A stretch of DNA of 64,000 nt, from the NCBI GenBank assembly GCA_944320135.1, contig CALUGI010000007.1, forward strand, positions 33,776 to 97,775, given 5' to 3'. Both the position numbers and the translations under genes were made by a program. Of the stretch, positions 19,401-27,481 are shown piece after piece. Position 1 is the first letter of the stretch. Every line of letters starts with the position of its first letter. The stretch is from an uncultured Phocaeicola sp. GTDB taxonomy: Bacteria; Bacteroidota; Bacteroidia; Bacteroidales; Bacteroidaceae. Under the pieces are notes generated by a model. That model was not told the DNA's origin and ran no database searches. It saw only the letters and a program-made list of their open reading frames with translations.

Positions 19401-19663
19401 TCTTTTGTGGCATAACCCAAGAAAGAGAAAGTAAGTACAGAGGAACCTTTCGGGACAGAAATCTGGTATTGTCCTTCAAGGTCGGTGATCGTTCCGGTCT
19501 TTGTCCCTTTCACAATTACGTTTACTCCGGGTATCGGCTCTTGACGCTCATCGGTGACTATACCGACAATGCGCGTCTGGGCAAAACCCATAGAGACAGA
19601 TAAAAGTAATGTCCATAATGTGAGGACAAGCTTTTTCTTTGAGAATAAGTCTTCCTTTTTCAT
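16463..19663 (-). CDS. susC: SusC/RagA-family TonB-dependent outer-membrane transporter
   Basis: A 1066-residue barrel protein. A signal peptide ends at GFAQ. A carboxypeptidase-D-like domain (about 32-107, GIVTDERQEPIPGVNVIVKGT), a TonB-box-like stretch (DEVVAIGYG), a plug (about 120-225, ALAGRVAGVQVV, VIDGFPM, ATAIYGARGANGVIIINTKRG) and a long barrel ending in an aromatic-rich strand (ATYTFGIKMSL) follow. It imports oligosaccharides using TonB energy together with SusD. It is the first gene of the leftward PUL operon, facing a GH29/lyase pair across a symmetric regulatory region. Confidence 0.96.
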   Translation of the reverse strand: MKKEDLFSKKKLVLTLWTLLLSVSMGFAQTRIVGIVTDERQEPIPGVNVIVKGTKTGTITDLEGQYQISVPKGSSVLTFSFLGYATKEVTIGNKTRINVTLKEDAVILDEVVAIGYGSVKKSDLTGSVSNVDMEDLTKAPVTSIDQALAGRVAGVQVVATDARPGATSNIVIRGSNTISDSSDGSPLYVIDGFPMEDPDLAAYNPNDIESIDVLKDASATAIYGARGANGVIIINTKRGKEAPPTVTYDGYITWQTEPQFLKMMDAYNFVKLQTELNHYTDQYLDRTYLSYDKNLGRYQTLEDYRNREAYNWQDIVLDGAPYTNHHVSLSGGTQHTKYSASASYFYQKGTLTGSSYNSFRTRLTLDQDISQNVKVGFTVNYANNKTQGANPSESHGGWTSSHYLFYSILAYRPLAYKLDEDILNQPFDPAINSATDYRYNPVKTVQNEDSRNLNRQLNLNAYLTWKITPKLELRITGSYSQSTQRGTTFNNSETYWGDERYQPNKQNGNFNYREYNNWGNDYTLTYRTKVKQHNITGMLGASLSSNEYQRLGGQSVLVPWEELGLWGIDQGTANKIYADKTEHHMTSFFARLNYDWRSRYLFTGTVRADGSSRLIYNKWGFFPSMSGAWRISEEKFMRSTRRWLSNLKLRAGWGVTGNNRTQEAYPSHLLYAGNENYAFNNSMSSAIYVRQMANKDLKWESTYQTDIGLDIGFFGNRITAVIDWYNKHTRDLLLYADTPPSIGFDKVQQNVGSVRNRGFEIAINTVNLKGGGKKLKWTSSFNISFNKNEITALSDGQTSRVVGIQYPEIPDLYIAKVGHPLSEMYGYVYDGVYQYEDFNEVSPNNFVLKDGIPDNGRKRSEIQPGDPKLKDINGDGKITTDDRTIIGHGLPIHIGGFTNRFEYRGFDLSVFFQWSYGNDLINYNRKLLEELKSGHTNQLASAANHWTPRTVNEDGSITPGNYTNYLWAPTRGFYEVGFNTSREVEDASVLRLKTIQLGYNFPAKWLRNSGIKSLRLYFTGQDLITWTKYSGYDPEVSTRNSSMTRGFDYSAYPRSATYTFGIKMSL

Positions 19664-19712
19664 GTTCTCATGTTCTTAAATTAAAGATTAATACTGATGT
19701 TAGATTGCACAG

Positions 19713-19720
19713 CAAATGTC
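19713..19720 (-). promoter_or_regulatory. Candidate -7 box of susC
   Basis: On the minus strand this reads GACATTTG, one base from TAnnTTTG. It lies at almost the same distance from its GTACAA pair as the GH29 -7 box does from the opposite pair. No -33 TTTG is visible at 19-21 nt, which fits an activator-dependent promoter. The leader would be about 45 nt. Confidence 0.5.
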
Positions 19721-19751
19721 AGAAACTAATGCTGTTTGTCCGGGTGTTGCA

Positions 19752-19837
19752 GTACAAACCACAGGCATATAGCGTACAATCATGGCTGGTAGGGGGATGT
19801 CGGGCCGATTTGTACGTATTGATGTTCGCCCTTGTAC
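19752..19837. promoter_or_regulatory. Symmetric bidirectional operator: four GTACAA boxes
   Basis: GTACAA occurs at 19752-19757 and 19774-19779; its reverse complement TTGTAC occurs at 19810-19815 and 19832-19837. Within each pair the repeats start 22 bp apart, about two helical turns. The pairs are exact mirror images about position 19794.5. Three of four boxes extend to CGTACAA. Paired direct repeats upstream of a weak promoter are what an AraC-type HTCS output domain would be expected to bind. The assignment to the sensor at 3369-7403 is inferred from the PUL context. Confidence 0.65.
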
Positions 19838-19869
19838 GCTGAGTATACCGGAAAATGTTTGTCATGCTC

Positions 19870-19877
19870 TACATTTG
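19870..19877 (+). promoter_or_regulatory. -7 box of the GH29-lyase unit
   Basis: TACATTTG fits TAnnTTTG. The TTGTAC box at 19832-19837 lies about 32 bp upstream, close to the position expected of a contacting activator. No -33 TTTG is present at 19-21 nt. The leader to ATG 19909 would be about 25 nt. Confidence 0.55.
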
Positions 19878-19908
19878 TGTCAAACTCAAACTACATAATA
19901 TTATAAGA

Positions 19909-21798
19909 ATGTATATGAATAAGATTTGGTTGGCGTTTGTTGCGGGGGCATTGTCCTTGAGCTGTGGCAGGCAGGCTCCGGAAAAGGTTGAGACACCTCT
20001 TCCGCGCACACAGAAAGAAAGGGTCAAATGGTTTGAAGAGGCCCGCCTCGGTGTAATGATTCATTGGTCTTTATGCACTCCCGCATCCGGCCGTTTTTAT
20101 GGAGAGAAAGTCCGGAATTCGGAGTATGCCGAATGGGTCCGTTGTCATAACAAGGTGCAGAAAGCCGATTGGGACCTGATGGCCAAGCGGATGCCTATCT
20201 CCGAGAAAGAGGTGGAATACTGGGTTATAGCGGCGAAAGAAGGCGGTTTCAAGTACCTTACTTTTGTGACGAAACATCATGACGGCGTGGCTTTCTGGAA
20301 CTCGAAGGTCAGTGACTATACATACGGAAAACTTTCCGGAACGGACTTTGACGTGCTGAAATGCCTGAAGGAGAAATGTGACAAGTATGGCATCGTGCTT
20401 TGCGCCTATTATTCGCAGTGGCTTGATTGGGAACATCCGAACGGACGCAACAATGACTGGGACTATGCGGACGAGCGGAAACAGGGATTCGACCGTGTGG
20501 CGGCAGGGCGCGGAGACGTGGAGGCTCCTTTCCGCAAATTGCCGGCTGATGAAGAATACGACAAGTATTGGCGGGAGAAGGCCATGCCGCAAGTGGCGGA
20601 ACTGATAAAGGATTACGGGGTGAAGCTGTTGTGGTTTGACTGCTGGCGTGAAGACCCTGTGGCAGAAGGGCAGATGACGGAGAAGCAGATGCGCGACATG
20701 CTTGCTATGGTGCGCGAACTGGACCCGACCGTACTGGTAAACACGCGCTTGGGCATTCATGAAGTGGGAGACGACGGGGTTGACTTCCAGACTATGGGGG
20801 ACAACGAGTTCCCTGAAAAGCCTCTTGGACATACATGGGAGACCGCAGCCACATTCAACCATTCGTGGGGGTATAACCGCGATGACCAGAACTGGCGTTC
20901 AACAACTTATTTCGTCCGTGAGATAGTAAAGGGAATATATAAAGGAGGAAACGTGATGCTTAATATAGGTCCGCGTGCGGACGGTTCGATTCCGCAGGAA
21001 ATCCGGACACGCATGTTGGAGATAGGAGATATGATTCGGAAGAACAAGGTGGGCTTTTACGGAACTTACCCGTCTCCTTTCGCGGAAGACTCGCAGGACT
21101 GGGGGCTCGTTACGCAATGCCCGTCGGACGGTGGGAAAACGAAAGTATATCTGCATGTGTTCGAATGGCCTTCCGACGGCGTTATCCGCGTGAACGGATT
21201 GAAGAACAAGGTATTGTCGGCTTATATCCCTTCCTTGGACAGAAAGGTGGAGTTCGTGCAGAAGGGATTGCTCCTGCATGTGCTTGGCCCTGTTCACGAG
21301 CCGGTGGCTTATGATTCGGTCATCGAACTGGAAGTGGAAGGAGAGTTGCAGGCGGAAAACGGATTCAACGGTGAAATCAACTTCGGCGGTATCGCCTTGA
21401 AGCAGGAAAAGGCCGTTCTGGAAGGCGGTCTGGAGCGGATGAAAGGGGTTGACCTGTCCGGAGTCGGCTATATCTCTCCGACCAGCATTCGCGGATGGAA
21501 GTCGGAAAACGAATTGGCTTCGTGGAAAGTCTATATTCCTGAAAGATGCGAAAGGGAACTGCTGATTTGCTACTCTTGCGATTCATTGTCCGCCGGGAAC
21601 GCTTACCGTGTGGAAATAGAAGGCGTGGATTCTATAAAAGCCGTGGCTTTGCCCGGGCCGAAAGGCTTCAATGAGTATTACACCCGTCATTTGGGGAAAG
21701 TCGTATTCCCGGAAGAAGGCATGTATACCGTAAGGGTGCGCCCGGAGAAAAACGTCGGCAAAGAATTGTTCGGCTTGAACTGGATGTTCGTCAAATAA
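19909..21798 (+). CDS. GH29 alpha-L-fucosidase lipoprotein
   Basis: A 629-residue protein starting MYMNKIWLAF with lipobox LSLSC. The GH29 catalytic domain covers about 35-380: VKWFEEARLGVMIHWSL, FVTKHHDGVAFW, DVLKCLKEKCDKYGIVLCAYYSQWLDW, candidate nucleophile D244 in LLWFDCW, then GDNEFPE and NVMLNIGPRADGSIP. The C-terminal 200 residues are beta-rich and probably a binding domain. It releases terminal alpha-linked fucose. The frame is open to 19855, but the -7 box and signal peptide favour ATG 19909 or 19915. It shares a transcript with the lyase 18 nt downstream and is distinct in sequence from the GH29 part of the fusion at 1-3158. Confidence 0.9.
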   Translation: MYMNKIWLAFVAGALSLSCGRQAPEKVETPLPRTQKERVKWFEEARLGVMIHWSLCTPASGRFYGEKVRNSEYAEWVRCHNKVQKADWDLMAKRMPISEKEVEYWVIAAKEGGFKYLTFVTKHHDGVAFWNSKVSDYTYGKLSGTDFDVLKCLKEKCDKYGIVLCAYYSQWLDWEHPNGRNNDWDYADERKQGFDRVAAGRGDVEAPFRKLPADEEYDKYWREKAMPQVAELIKDYGVKLLWFDCWREDPVAEGQMTEKQMRDMLAMVRELDPTVLVNTRLGIHEVGDDGVDFQTMGDNEFPEKPLGHTWETAATFNHSWGYNRDDQNWRSTTYFVREIVKGIYKGGNVMLNIGPRADGSIPQEIRTRMLEIGDMIRKNKVGFYGTYPSPFAEDSQDWGLVTQCPSDGGKTKVYLHVFEWPSDGVIRVNGLKNKVLSAYIPSLDRKVEFVQKGLLLHVLGPVHEPVAYDSVIELEVEGELQAENGFNGEINFGGIALKQEKAVLEGGLERMKGVDLSGVGYISPTSIRGWKSENELASWKVYIPERCERELLICYSCDSLSAGNAYRVEIEGVDSIKAVALPGPKGFNEYYTRHLGKVVFPEEGMYTVRVRPEKNVGKELFGLNWMFVK

Positions 21799-21816
21799 CT
21801 TGTAAATCATAAAACC

Positions 21817-24180
21817 ATGAAATGTAAAAGAATAATCACTTTGTTGTCAGCAATGGCAATATGTCTGTCATCCGCTTACGGGCAGACGGACAAAGAAAAC
21901 GCCATGCAGAAGCTGCGTGCTTATTATTCCAAGAATATAAGCACTTACCCCATCCGCTCGAAAATAAAGAATGCGGACAAGTATCTGAACCAGTTGAATT
22001 CGGAAGGCCAGTTTGCCGATCTGATTCCTTATGAGGAAAAGATATACGACAACGGTTGGATAGAGGCCGGCAATTATGCGGAAGACCAGAATATGGGGAT
22101 TTATCTGGCGGATGCGATGGAACGCTTGTGGGCGATAGCCAATAAGTACAAGCGGCAAAGGACGGCGGCGATTCCGGAAAACTTCTGGAAGTCTGTCTTG
22201 AGATACGGCGGCATTGAGACCCAAAGACGGGCGAGTTTCCATGCTTCCTGTTTCGCCATACCCAAAGCGGCTTGCGGCGTCTATTTCTCGTTGTTCAAGC
22301 AAATGGACATCCCCGGCGATACGTTGGAGTTGCGCAAGTCCGCCTGCGAGATGCTGAAGAAGCTGGCCATGCAGTCGTGGACGGCGCCGAAGCGCAATGA
22401 CGCTACCGATGAAAATGTGGTGAGCGTGGAGCGGTTCCGCCATCATGTATGGTGGGTGGGCGGCAATGCGTTGGCTTATCGTCCGTTGCTGGAGACAGCT
22501 GTGCTGATGGATTCCATTCCGATGGTCGATGTGGTGGCGGAAGTGGCCAAACGCAGTTTGAGCAATGTGTCGCAGCCCACTTATGAGGAAGCGTTCTGGA
22601 ATGAAGGGTTCACGGCCGACGGTGCCGGATGGGGGCATGGAATGCAGTGTCTTGTGTGGGGGTATCCCATTCACGGGGCTTCGAGCGCGCAAAACTTGTT
22701 GTGGACGCTTCGCGGAACTCCCTGGGCGGAAACCTTGACCCGCGAGAACGCGGACGCGTTGCTCAACTTCTATCGTGGAAGTGCTTTCTATTATTACAAG
22801 GGATTCATTCCTCCTTGCTTAGACCGTTATTCGATGGTCTGGTACGAAGGCAAGTCGGCTCATATACCTTATTACAATATGTTGCAGGCTACGGTCAGCC
22901 GCTGGCCTCAGTCGTTCACGGATGAAGAAGTGAAAGAAATGAAGCAGCTGGTTGCAGAAGCCGGAAAGGATGACATCCGTATGGAAGGCTATCCCGGAGG
23001 CCATTACAACGGCACACGCTGGTTCTATAACAACGATGACCTGATCAAGCGCAACGCTGATTATTATATCATGGTAAATATGGCGTCCAGCCGATGTGAC
23101 GGATTGGAGAGTGCGAACAATTTTGCCGATGAGTATAACTTGTACCAGAATGACGGACTTACTTTCTTCCAGCGTACAGGAGACGAGTACCGCAAGGTGA
23201 TAGGGGCGATGGATTTGACGGCTTTCCCCGGTGTCACCGCGCGCGAGGGCCAGGAAAAGCTGAAGCCGTTCACAAATTGGAGGGGCTTTACCAGCCGACA
23301 TAATTTTGCCGGAGGAGCTACCGATGGAGGCGAAAATGCCGTTGCCGGGTTCATCTTTGAAAAGATGGATGCGATGGAAAGAGAAGGCAAGGGTCAGATA
23401 ATCAATCTGGTGGCTTTTGGCGTGAAGGCTCACAAGTCGTATTTCATGTTGGGAGACTATATGGTTGCCTTGGGAGCCGGAGTTACCAACATGCAGCCGG
23501 AGCAGGAAGGAACTATACGGACAACGATTGAGCAGACGGCCCATCAAGGGAAGGTTTTCCTTTATGACGGGAAGAAATCCCGGACTCCGGAAAGCGGAAT
23601 AAACTCTTTGGTCGATAAAGACAAGTCCTGTTGGGTTGTGCAGGAAGACGGGTTTGCATACAAGCCTCTGCCGGAATATTCTTCAAAAGCGTTCTTTGTG
23701 ACGGAAACACGGAAGAACGAGTGGATGAAACGCAACTTGTCCAACAAAGGAAAAGCCAATCAGCCGGAAACCGCCGACATCCTGCGCGTGTGGGTAGACC
23801 ACGGACGGGAGGTCAAGGACGGCACTTACGGCTATGTCGTATATGCGGGAAAAGGACTTCCGGAAAAGAAACATCCGTTCGATGTCCTCCGGAACGACAC
23901 GCTGGTGCAGGCGGTGCAGTCTGCCGACAGGAAAGTGCTGGAAGCCGTGTTCTATTCGGCCGGTGAAACGATAAAATGGGATGGGAAGTCGGTTGAAGTT
24001 TCAGCTCCTTGTGTCTTGCTCATTGAAAAGGAGAAAGACGGATATAAGGTGTCTGTTACAGACCCTACGATGAACACTCAATTGAAGAATATAGAAGTGA
24101 AAGTGGGCAAAGTCTCCGCCGCCGTTTCCTTGCCGGACGGAAAGGATTGCGGAAAGAGCGTGACCCAAGTCATTGAATGA
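21817..24180 (+). CDS. PL8-like polysaccharide lyase (alpha/alpha-toroid plus beta-sandwich)
   Basis: A 787-residue protein with a signal peptide (cut near SSAYG). The first half is helical (alpha/alpha toroid). From about residue 410 the protein is beta-rich, with signatures of the PL8 super-sandwich (NWRGFTSRHNFAGGATDGGENAVAGF, KAHKSYFMLGDYMVALGAGV, and WVVQEDGFAY). The motif NEGFTADGAGWGHG supplies a candidate catalytic His274, matching the DG-x-x-W-x-H-type motif of chondroitinase ABC; the usual Tyr at +7 is Trp281, with Tyr283 at +9. Family chemistry is beta-elimination next to a uronic acid (hyaluronan, chondroitin, xanthan, alginate-like). Substrate cannot be read from sequence. No sulfatase or GH88 is in the window. 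Confidence 0.75.
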   Translation: MKCKRIITLLSAMAICLSSAYGQTDKENAMQKLRAYYSKNISTYPIRSKIKNADKYLNQLNSEGQFADLIPYEEKIYDNGWIEAGNYAEDQNMGIYLADAMERLWAIANKYKRQRTAAIPENFWKSVLRYGGIETQRRASFHASCFAIPKAACGVYFSLFKQMDIPGDTLELRKSACEMLKKLAMQSWTAPKRNDATDENVVSVERFRHHVWWVGGNALAYRPLLETAVLMDSIPMVDVVAEVAKRSLSNVSQPTYEEAFWNEGFTADGAGWGHGMQCLVWGYPIHGASSAQNLLWTLRGTPWAETLTRENADALLNFYRGSAFYYYKGFIPPCLDRYSMVWYEGKSAHIPYYNMLQATVSRWPQSFTDEEVKEMKQLVAEAGKDDIRMEGYPGGHYNGTRWFYNNDDLIKRNADYYIMVNMASSRCDGLESANNFADEYNLYQNDGLTFFQRTGDEYRKVIGAMDLTAFPGVTAREGQEKLKPFTNWRGFTSRHNFAGGATDGGENAVAGFIFEKMDAMEREGKGQIINLVAFGVKAHKSYFMLGDYMVALGAGVTNMQPEQEGTIRTTIEQTAHQGKVFLYDGKKSRTPESGINSLVDKDKSCWVVQEDGFAYKPLPEYSSKAFFVTETRKNEWMKRNLSNKGKANQPETADILRVWVDHGREVKDGTYGYVVYAGKGLPEKKHPFDVLRNDTLVQAVQSADRKVLEAVFYSAGETIKWDGKSVEVSAPCVLLIEKEKDGYKVSVTDPTMNTQLKNIEVKVGKVSAAVSLPDGKDCGKSVTQVIE

Positions 24181-24250
24181 CATTAACGTAAAAAGATTGT
24201 ATAAGTGATGACAAAGTTTTCATAGGATTGTTTCGGTTTGCATATAGCGG

Positions 24251-24301
24251 AAGGGCATCAGGCACTTGAGTTTGGGAAAATTTGAGGCGGCCGATGCCCT
24301 T
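24251..24301. terminator. Shared convergent terminator (lyase / HAD)
   Basis: AAGGGCATC at 24251-24259 pairs with GATGCCCTT at 24293-24301 around a 33-nt loop, between the lyase stop (24180) and the HAD stop (24307). T-rich sequence follows on the plus strand (TTTGTCTTT). Confidence 0.5.
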
Positions 24302-24306
24302 TGTCT

Positions 24307-25035
24307 TTATAGATTCTCTTTGTAGAACGCCTCCCAGTTTTCGTTGAACGCCTGCATGGAGGGAAACAGCAGGTCGGCCCCTTCATCAAGCAGGGCCTTG
24401 TCGGGCAGAGGTCCGGTGTTGAGCGCAACGGTAAATATTCCTGCGGCCACTCCCGCGCGTACTCCGAGCGGAGCGTTTTCGACGACGATGGCTTCATTTG
24501 CCCTGATATGCGCTTTCTGCAGGGCTATGAGGTAAGGTTCCGGGTTAGGCTTTCCGTATTTCACGTCGAAGGCGGTCACCATCAGTTCCTGTCTGAACAC
24601 GTCCGGATAGGAGCGGTTCAGCTTTTCCAGTAGCGAAAGTTGGCCGGAGCCGGTCACTACCATCGGGACAAGTCCGTTCTTCTTTATCTTTTGCAGCAGC
24701 TCGTATGCTCCGGGCATCGGCTCGGCTTTGGGGAGACTGTTGAATATGTCACTTTTCGCCTGATAGATTTCTTTCACTTCCTGTTCGGTGGCCTGGTGTC
24801 CTCGTTCGCGCTGGCTGATGATGTTGATGGTGCCCGATCCTGTGCGCCCTTCGTGCAGGTAGGCTTCTTCCTTTTCCATGTGCATGCCGTATCTTTTCAT
24901 GGCTTCCACCCATGCCACGGCATGATTCTTCATGGAGTCGAACAATACGCCGTCCATATCGAAGAGTACGGCTTTCAAATTGATTTTCGAATAGTTGTGT
25001 GCGTGCAGATAGTTTTTGATTGTTTCCTGAAACAT
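24307..25035 (-). CDS. HAD-superfamily phosphatase / beta-phosphoglucomutase-like
   Basis: A 242-residue cytosolic protein with all four HAD motifs: nucleophile DMDGVLFDS, VTGSG, KYGKPNPEPY and VENAPLG. The cap insert between motifs I and II (C1 type, HEGRTGSGTINI) places it in the beta-PGM/phosphatase subfamily. It acts on a small phosphorylated sugar or related metabolite; the substrate is unknown. It lies downstream of pgi but beyond that gene's terminator. Confidence 0.85.
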   Translation of the reverse strand: MFQETIKNYLHAHNYSKINLKAVLFDMDGVLFDSMKNHAVAWVEAMKRYGMHMEKEEAYLHEGRTGSGTINIISQRERGHQATEQEVKEIYQAKSDIFNSLPKAEPMPGAYELLQKIKKNGLVPMVVTGSGQLSLLEKLNRSYPDVFRQELMVTAFDVKYGKPNPEPYLIALQKAHIRANEAIVVENAPLGVRAGVAAGIFTVALNTGPLPDKALLDEGADLLFPSMQAFNENWEAFYKENL

Positions 25036-25065
25036 GCTTCAATGATTTCGTTAATGTCAAAAATT

Positions 25066-25101
25066 AGGCACGGGTTTCCGACCGGACGGAGACTCGTGCC
25101 T
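25066..25101 (-). terminator. Terminator of the lysS-gpsA-pgi operon
   Basis: Arms at 25066-25080 and 25087-25101 (AGGCACGGG... with complement) pair in 12 of 15 positions with a 6-nt loop. On the minus strand the hairpin is followed by TAATTTTTG, a short T-run. It lies 24 nt after the pgi stop codon. Confidence 0.65.
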
Positions 25102-25124
25102 TGATTGTTTTTCTGATGTTTGCC

Positions 25125-26474
25125 TTATTTTTTCAGGCGTGCCTGGATTGCTTCGGATTCTTTCTCGTAGCCCGGTTTGTTCAGCAGGGCGAACATGTTT
25201 TTCTTGTATGCCTCCACGCCCGGCTGGTTGAACGGATTCACTTCGAGCAGATAGCCGCTGATGCCGCAGGCTTTTTCGAAGAAGTAAATCAGTTCGCCGA
25301 GGTAATATTCGTTCAGTGCCGGAACGCTTACGTGGAGATTGGGGACACCTCCGTCTACGTGGGCGAGCTGGGTACCGAGTTCCGCCATCTTGTTCACTTC
25401 ATCGATGCGCTTGCCGGCGAGGAAGTTAAGTCCGTCAAGGTTTTCTTCATCGCTTGGGAAGTGCAGTTCGTGATTGGTGGTCGCTACGGACACCACGGTC
25501 TCGAAGATGGTGCGTTCGCCTTCCTGTATCCATTGTCCCATTGAGTGGAGGTCGGTCGAGAAGTCGACGGAACTTGGGTAGATACCTTTGTGGTCTTTCC
25601 CTTCCGATTCTCCGAAGAGCTGCTTCCACCATTCCATGAAGTAGTGAAGTTTCGGGTGGAAGTTCACCAGAATTTCAATTTTCTTCCCGTTGCGGTACAA
25701 TTCGTTGCGGGTTGCGGCATACAGAGCCGAAGGGTTCTCGCTCATCTTCTCGCTGGCGCAGACCTTTTCCATTTCGCGTGCGCCTTCAACCAGTTTTTCG
25801 ATGTCGAATCCGGCTACAGCGATCGGGAGCAAACCTACCGGGGTCAGTACGGAGAAACGTCCGCCCACGTTGTCGGGGATGATGAACGATTTGTAGCCTT
25901 CCTTGTCGGCCGTAGTGCGTGCGGCTCCCTTCTTCGCGTCAGTGACCGCTACGATGACTTTGCGCGCCATTTCCTTGCCGCGCTGTTCTTCGCATTGTTT
26001 CTTCAGCAGGCGGAAAGCCAGAGCGGTTTCGGTGGTAGTTCCTGATTTTGAAATGTTGATCACTCCGAACTTCTTGTCCTTCAGGAAAGTGGTGAGCTCG
26101 TAGAGATAGTCTTCGCTGATGTTGTGGCCTGCAAAGATGATGGTCGGGTTTCCGGCTTTCTTTTCTTTCAGCCACGCAAAGCTGTCCGACAGGGCTTCGA
26201 TGACGGCGCGTGCGCCCAGATAGCTTCCTCCGATACCTGCCACAATCACGACTTCGCAGTTTTCGCGCAGCGTCTGTGCAGCGGCTTTCAGGTCGTCTAT
26301 ATGTTCTTTGGTGATGGAAGAGGGCAGATGCAGCCATCCCAGAAAGTCATTTCCCAGTCCGGTGCCCTTTTCCAATGTTTCCATACAGGCTTTTACTTTT
26401 TCTTCATAAGAAGCCAACTTGTCTTTAGAAATGAAGTCTAAAGTCTTTTCGATGTTCAATTTGATGTTTTCCAT
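25125..26474 (-). CDS. pgi: Glucose-6-phosphate isomerase
   Basis: A 449-residue enzyme interconverting glucose-6-phosphate and fructose-6-phosphate in glycolysis and gluconeogenesis. The SIS-domain signatures are clear: [36 protein letters not shown] and [20 protein letters not shown]-type active-site features occur around [16 protein letters not shown], and the conserved C-terminal [16 protein letters not shown] is present. Length matches the shorter bacterial Pgi class (about 445 aa). The gene follows gpsA by 11 nt and ends the operon. Confidence 0.96.
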   Translation of the reverse strand: MENIKLNIEKTLDFISKDKLASYEEKVKACMETLEKGTGLGNDFLGWLHLPSSITKEHIDDLKAAAQTLRENCEVVIVAGIGGSYLGARAVIEALSDSFAWLKEKKAGNPTIIFAGHNISEDYLYELTTFLKDKKFGVINISKSGTTTETALAFRLLKKQCEEQRGKEMARKVIVAVTDAKKGAARTTADKEGYKSFIIPDNVGGRFSVLTPVGLLPIAVAGFDIEKLVEGAREMEKVCASEKMSENPSALYAATRNELYRNGKKIEILVNFHPKLHYFMEWWKQLFGESEGKDHKGIYPSSVDFSTDLHSMGQWIQEGERTIFETVVSVATTNHELHFPSDEENLDGLNFLAGKRIDEVNKMAELGTQLAHVDGGVPNLHVSVPALNEYYLGELIYFFEKACGISGYLLEVNPFNQPGVEAYKKNMFALLNKPGYEKESEAIQARLKK

Positions 26475-26485
26475 AACTGTAAATT

Positions 26486-27481
26486 TTATCTGAATGAATC
26501 AGTAAGTAGTTTGATTTCAATCATGGGCGATATGCGCTCGTAAAGGATGTTGTATACCGCGTCTACGATAGGCATGTTCACGTGCAGATGCTTGTTGAGC
26601 TCCTTGATGCATTTTGTGCCGTAGTATCCTTCGGCAATCATTTCCATCTCTATCTGCGCGCTCTTCACCGAATATCCCTTTCCGATCATTGTCCCGAACA
26701 CGCGGTTGCGGCTGAAGTTGGAATAGGCCGTGACGAGCAAATCGCCCAGATAGGCGGAGTCGTTCGTGCAGCGGTCTACGGGATGCACCGTGTCGAGGAA
26801 GCGGTTCATCTCCTGCAGGGCGTTCGAGACGAGCACGGCCTGGAAGTTGTCGCCGTACTTTAGTCCGCTGCATATTCCTGCTGCGATGGCGTAGACGTTC
26901 TTCAGTACGGAAGCGTATTCGATGCCTGCCACGTCTGTGTTCACTGAGGTTTTTACGTAATGTCCGGCGAGCTGGCGTGCGAACATTTTGGCCTTTTCGA
27001 TGTCCTTGCATCCCACCGTGAGATAGGAAAGACGTTCGAGGGCAATTTCCTCTGCGTGGCAGGGACCCGCCAGTACGGCAATGTTTTCTTCCGGCACATC
27101 ATACACTTTATGGAAATAGTCGGAGATAATCATGTTTTCGTCCGGAACGATACCTTTGATTGCGGTAACGATAAACTTGTCCTTGAGTTTTACTTTCAGC
27201 TTTTTGAGGTGGTTCTTCAGGTAGGGTGAGGGAGTGACGAATATCAGCGTGTCCGATTCTCTCACCACCTTGTTGATGTCTGATGAAAAGCTGATGCACT
27301 TCGTGTTGAAGCGCACGCTTGTCAGATAAGCCGGATTGTGGCCGAGACGCTTGAAATCCTCGATGCGGTCGTCGCGGCGCATGTACCAGTTTATCGATTC
27401 AGCTTGGGTCAGTATGATTTTGGCGATGGCCGTGGCCCAGCTTCCTCCCCCCATAATCGCTATTTTTCCGGGCAGTTTCAT
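26486..27481 (-). CDS. gpsA: NAD(P)H-dependent glycerol-3-phosphate dehydrogenase
   Basis: A 331-residue enzyme reducing dihydroxyacetone phosphate to sn-glycerol-3-phosphate for phospholipid synthesis. The N-terminal Rossmann motif is [16 protein letters not shown], with [15 protein letters not shown] and [16 protein letters not shown]. The catalytic domain has [28 protein letters not shown] and [18 protein letters not shown]. The start overlaps the lysS stop (ATGA), so translation is coupled. Confidence 0.95.
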   Translation of the reverse strand: MKLPGKIAIMGGGSWATAIAKIILTQAESINWYMRRDDRIEDFKRLGHNPAYLTSVRFNTKCISFSSDINKVVRESDTLIFVTPSPYLKNHLKKLKVKLKDKFIVTAIKGIVPDENMIISDYFHKVYDVPEENIAVLAGPCHAEEIALERLSYLTVGCKDIEKAKMFARQLAGHYVKTSVNTDVAGIEYASVLKNVYAIAAGICSGLKYGDNFQAVLVSNALQEMNRFLDTVHPVDRCTNDSAYLGDLLVTAYSNFSRNRVFGTMIGKGYSVKSAQIEMEMIAEGYYGTKCIKELNKHLHVNMPIVDAVYNILYERISPMIEIKLLTDSFR

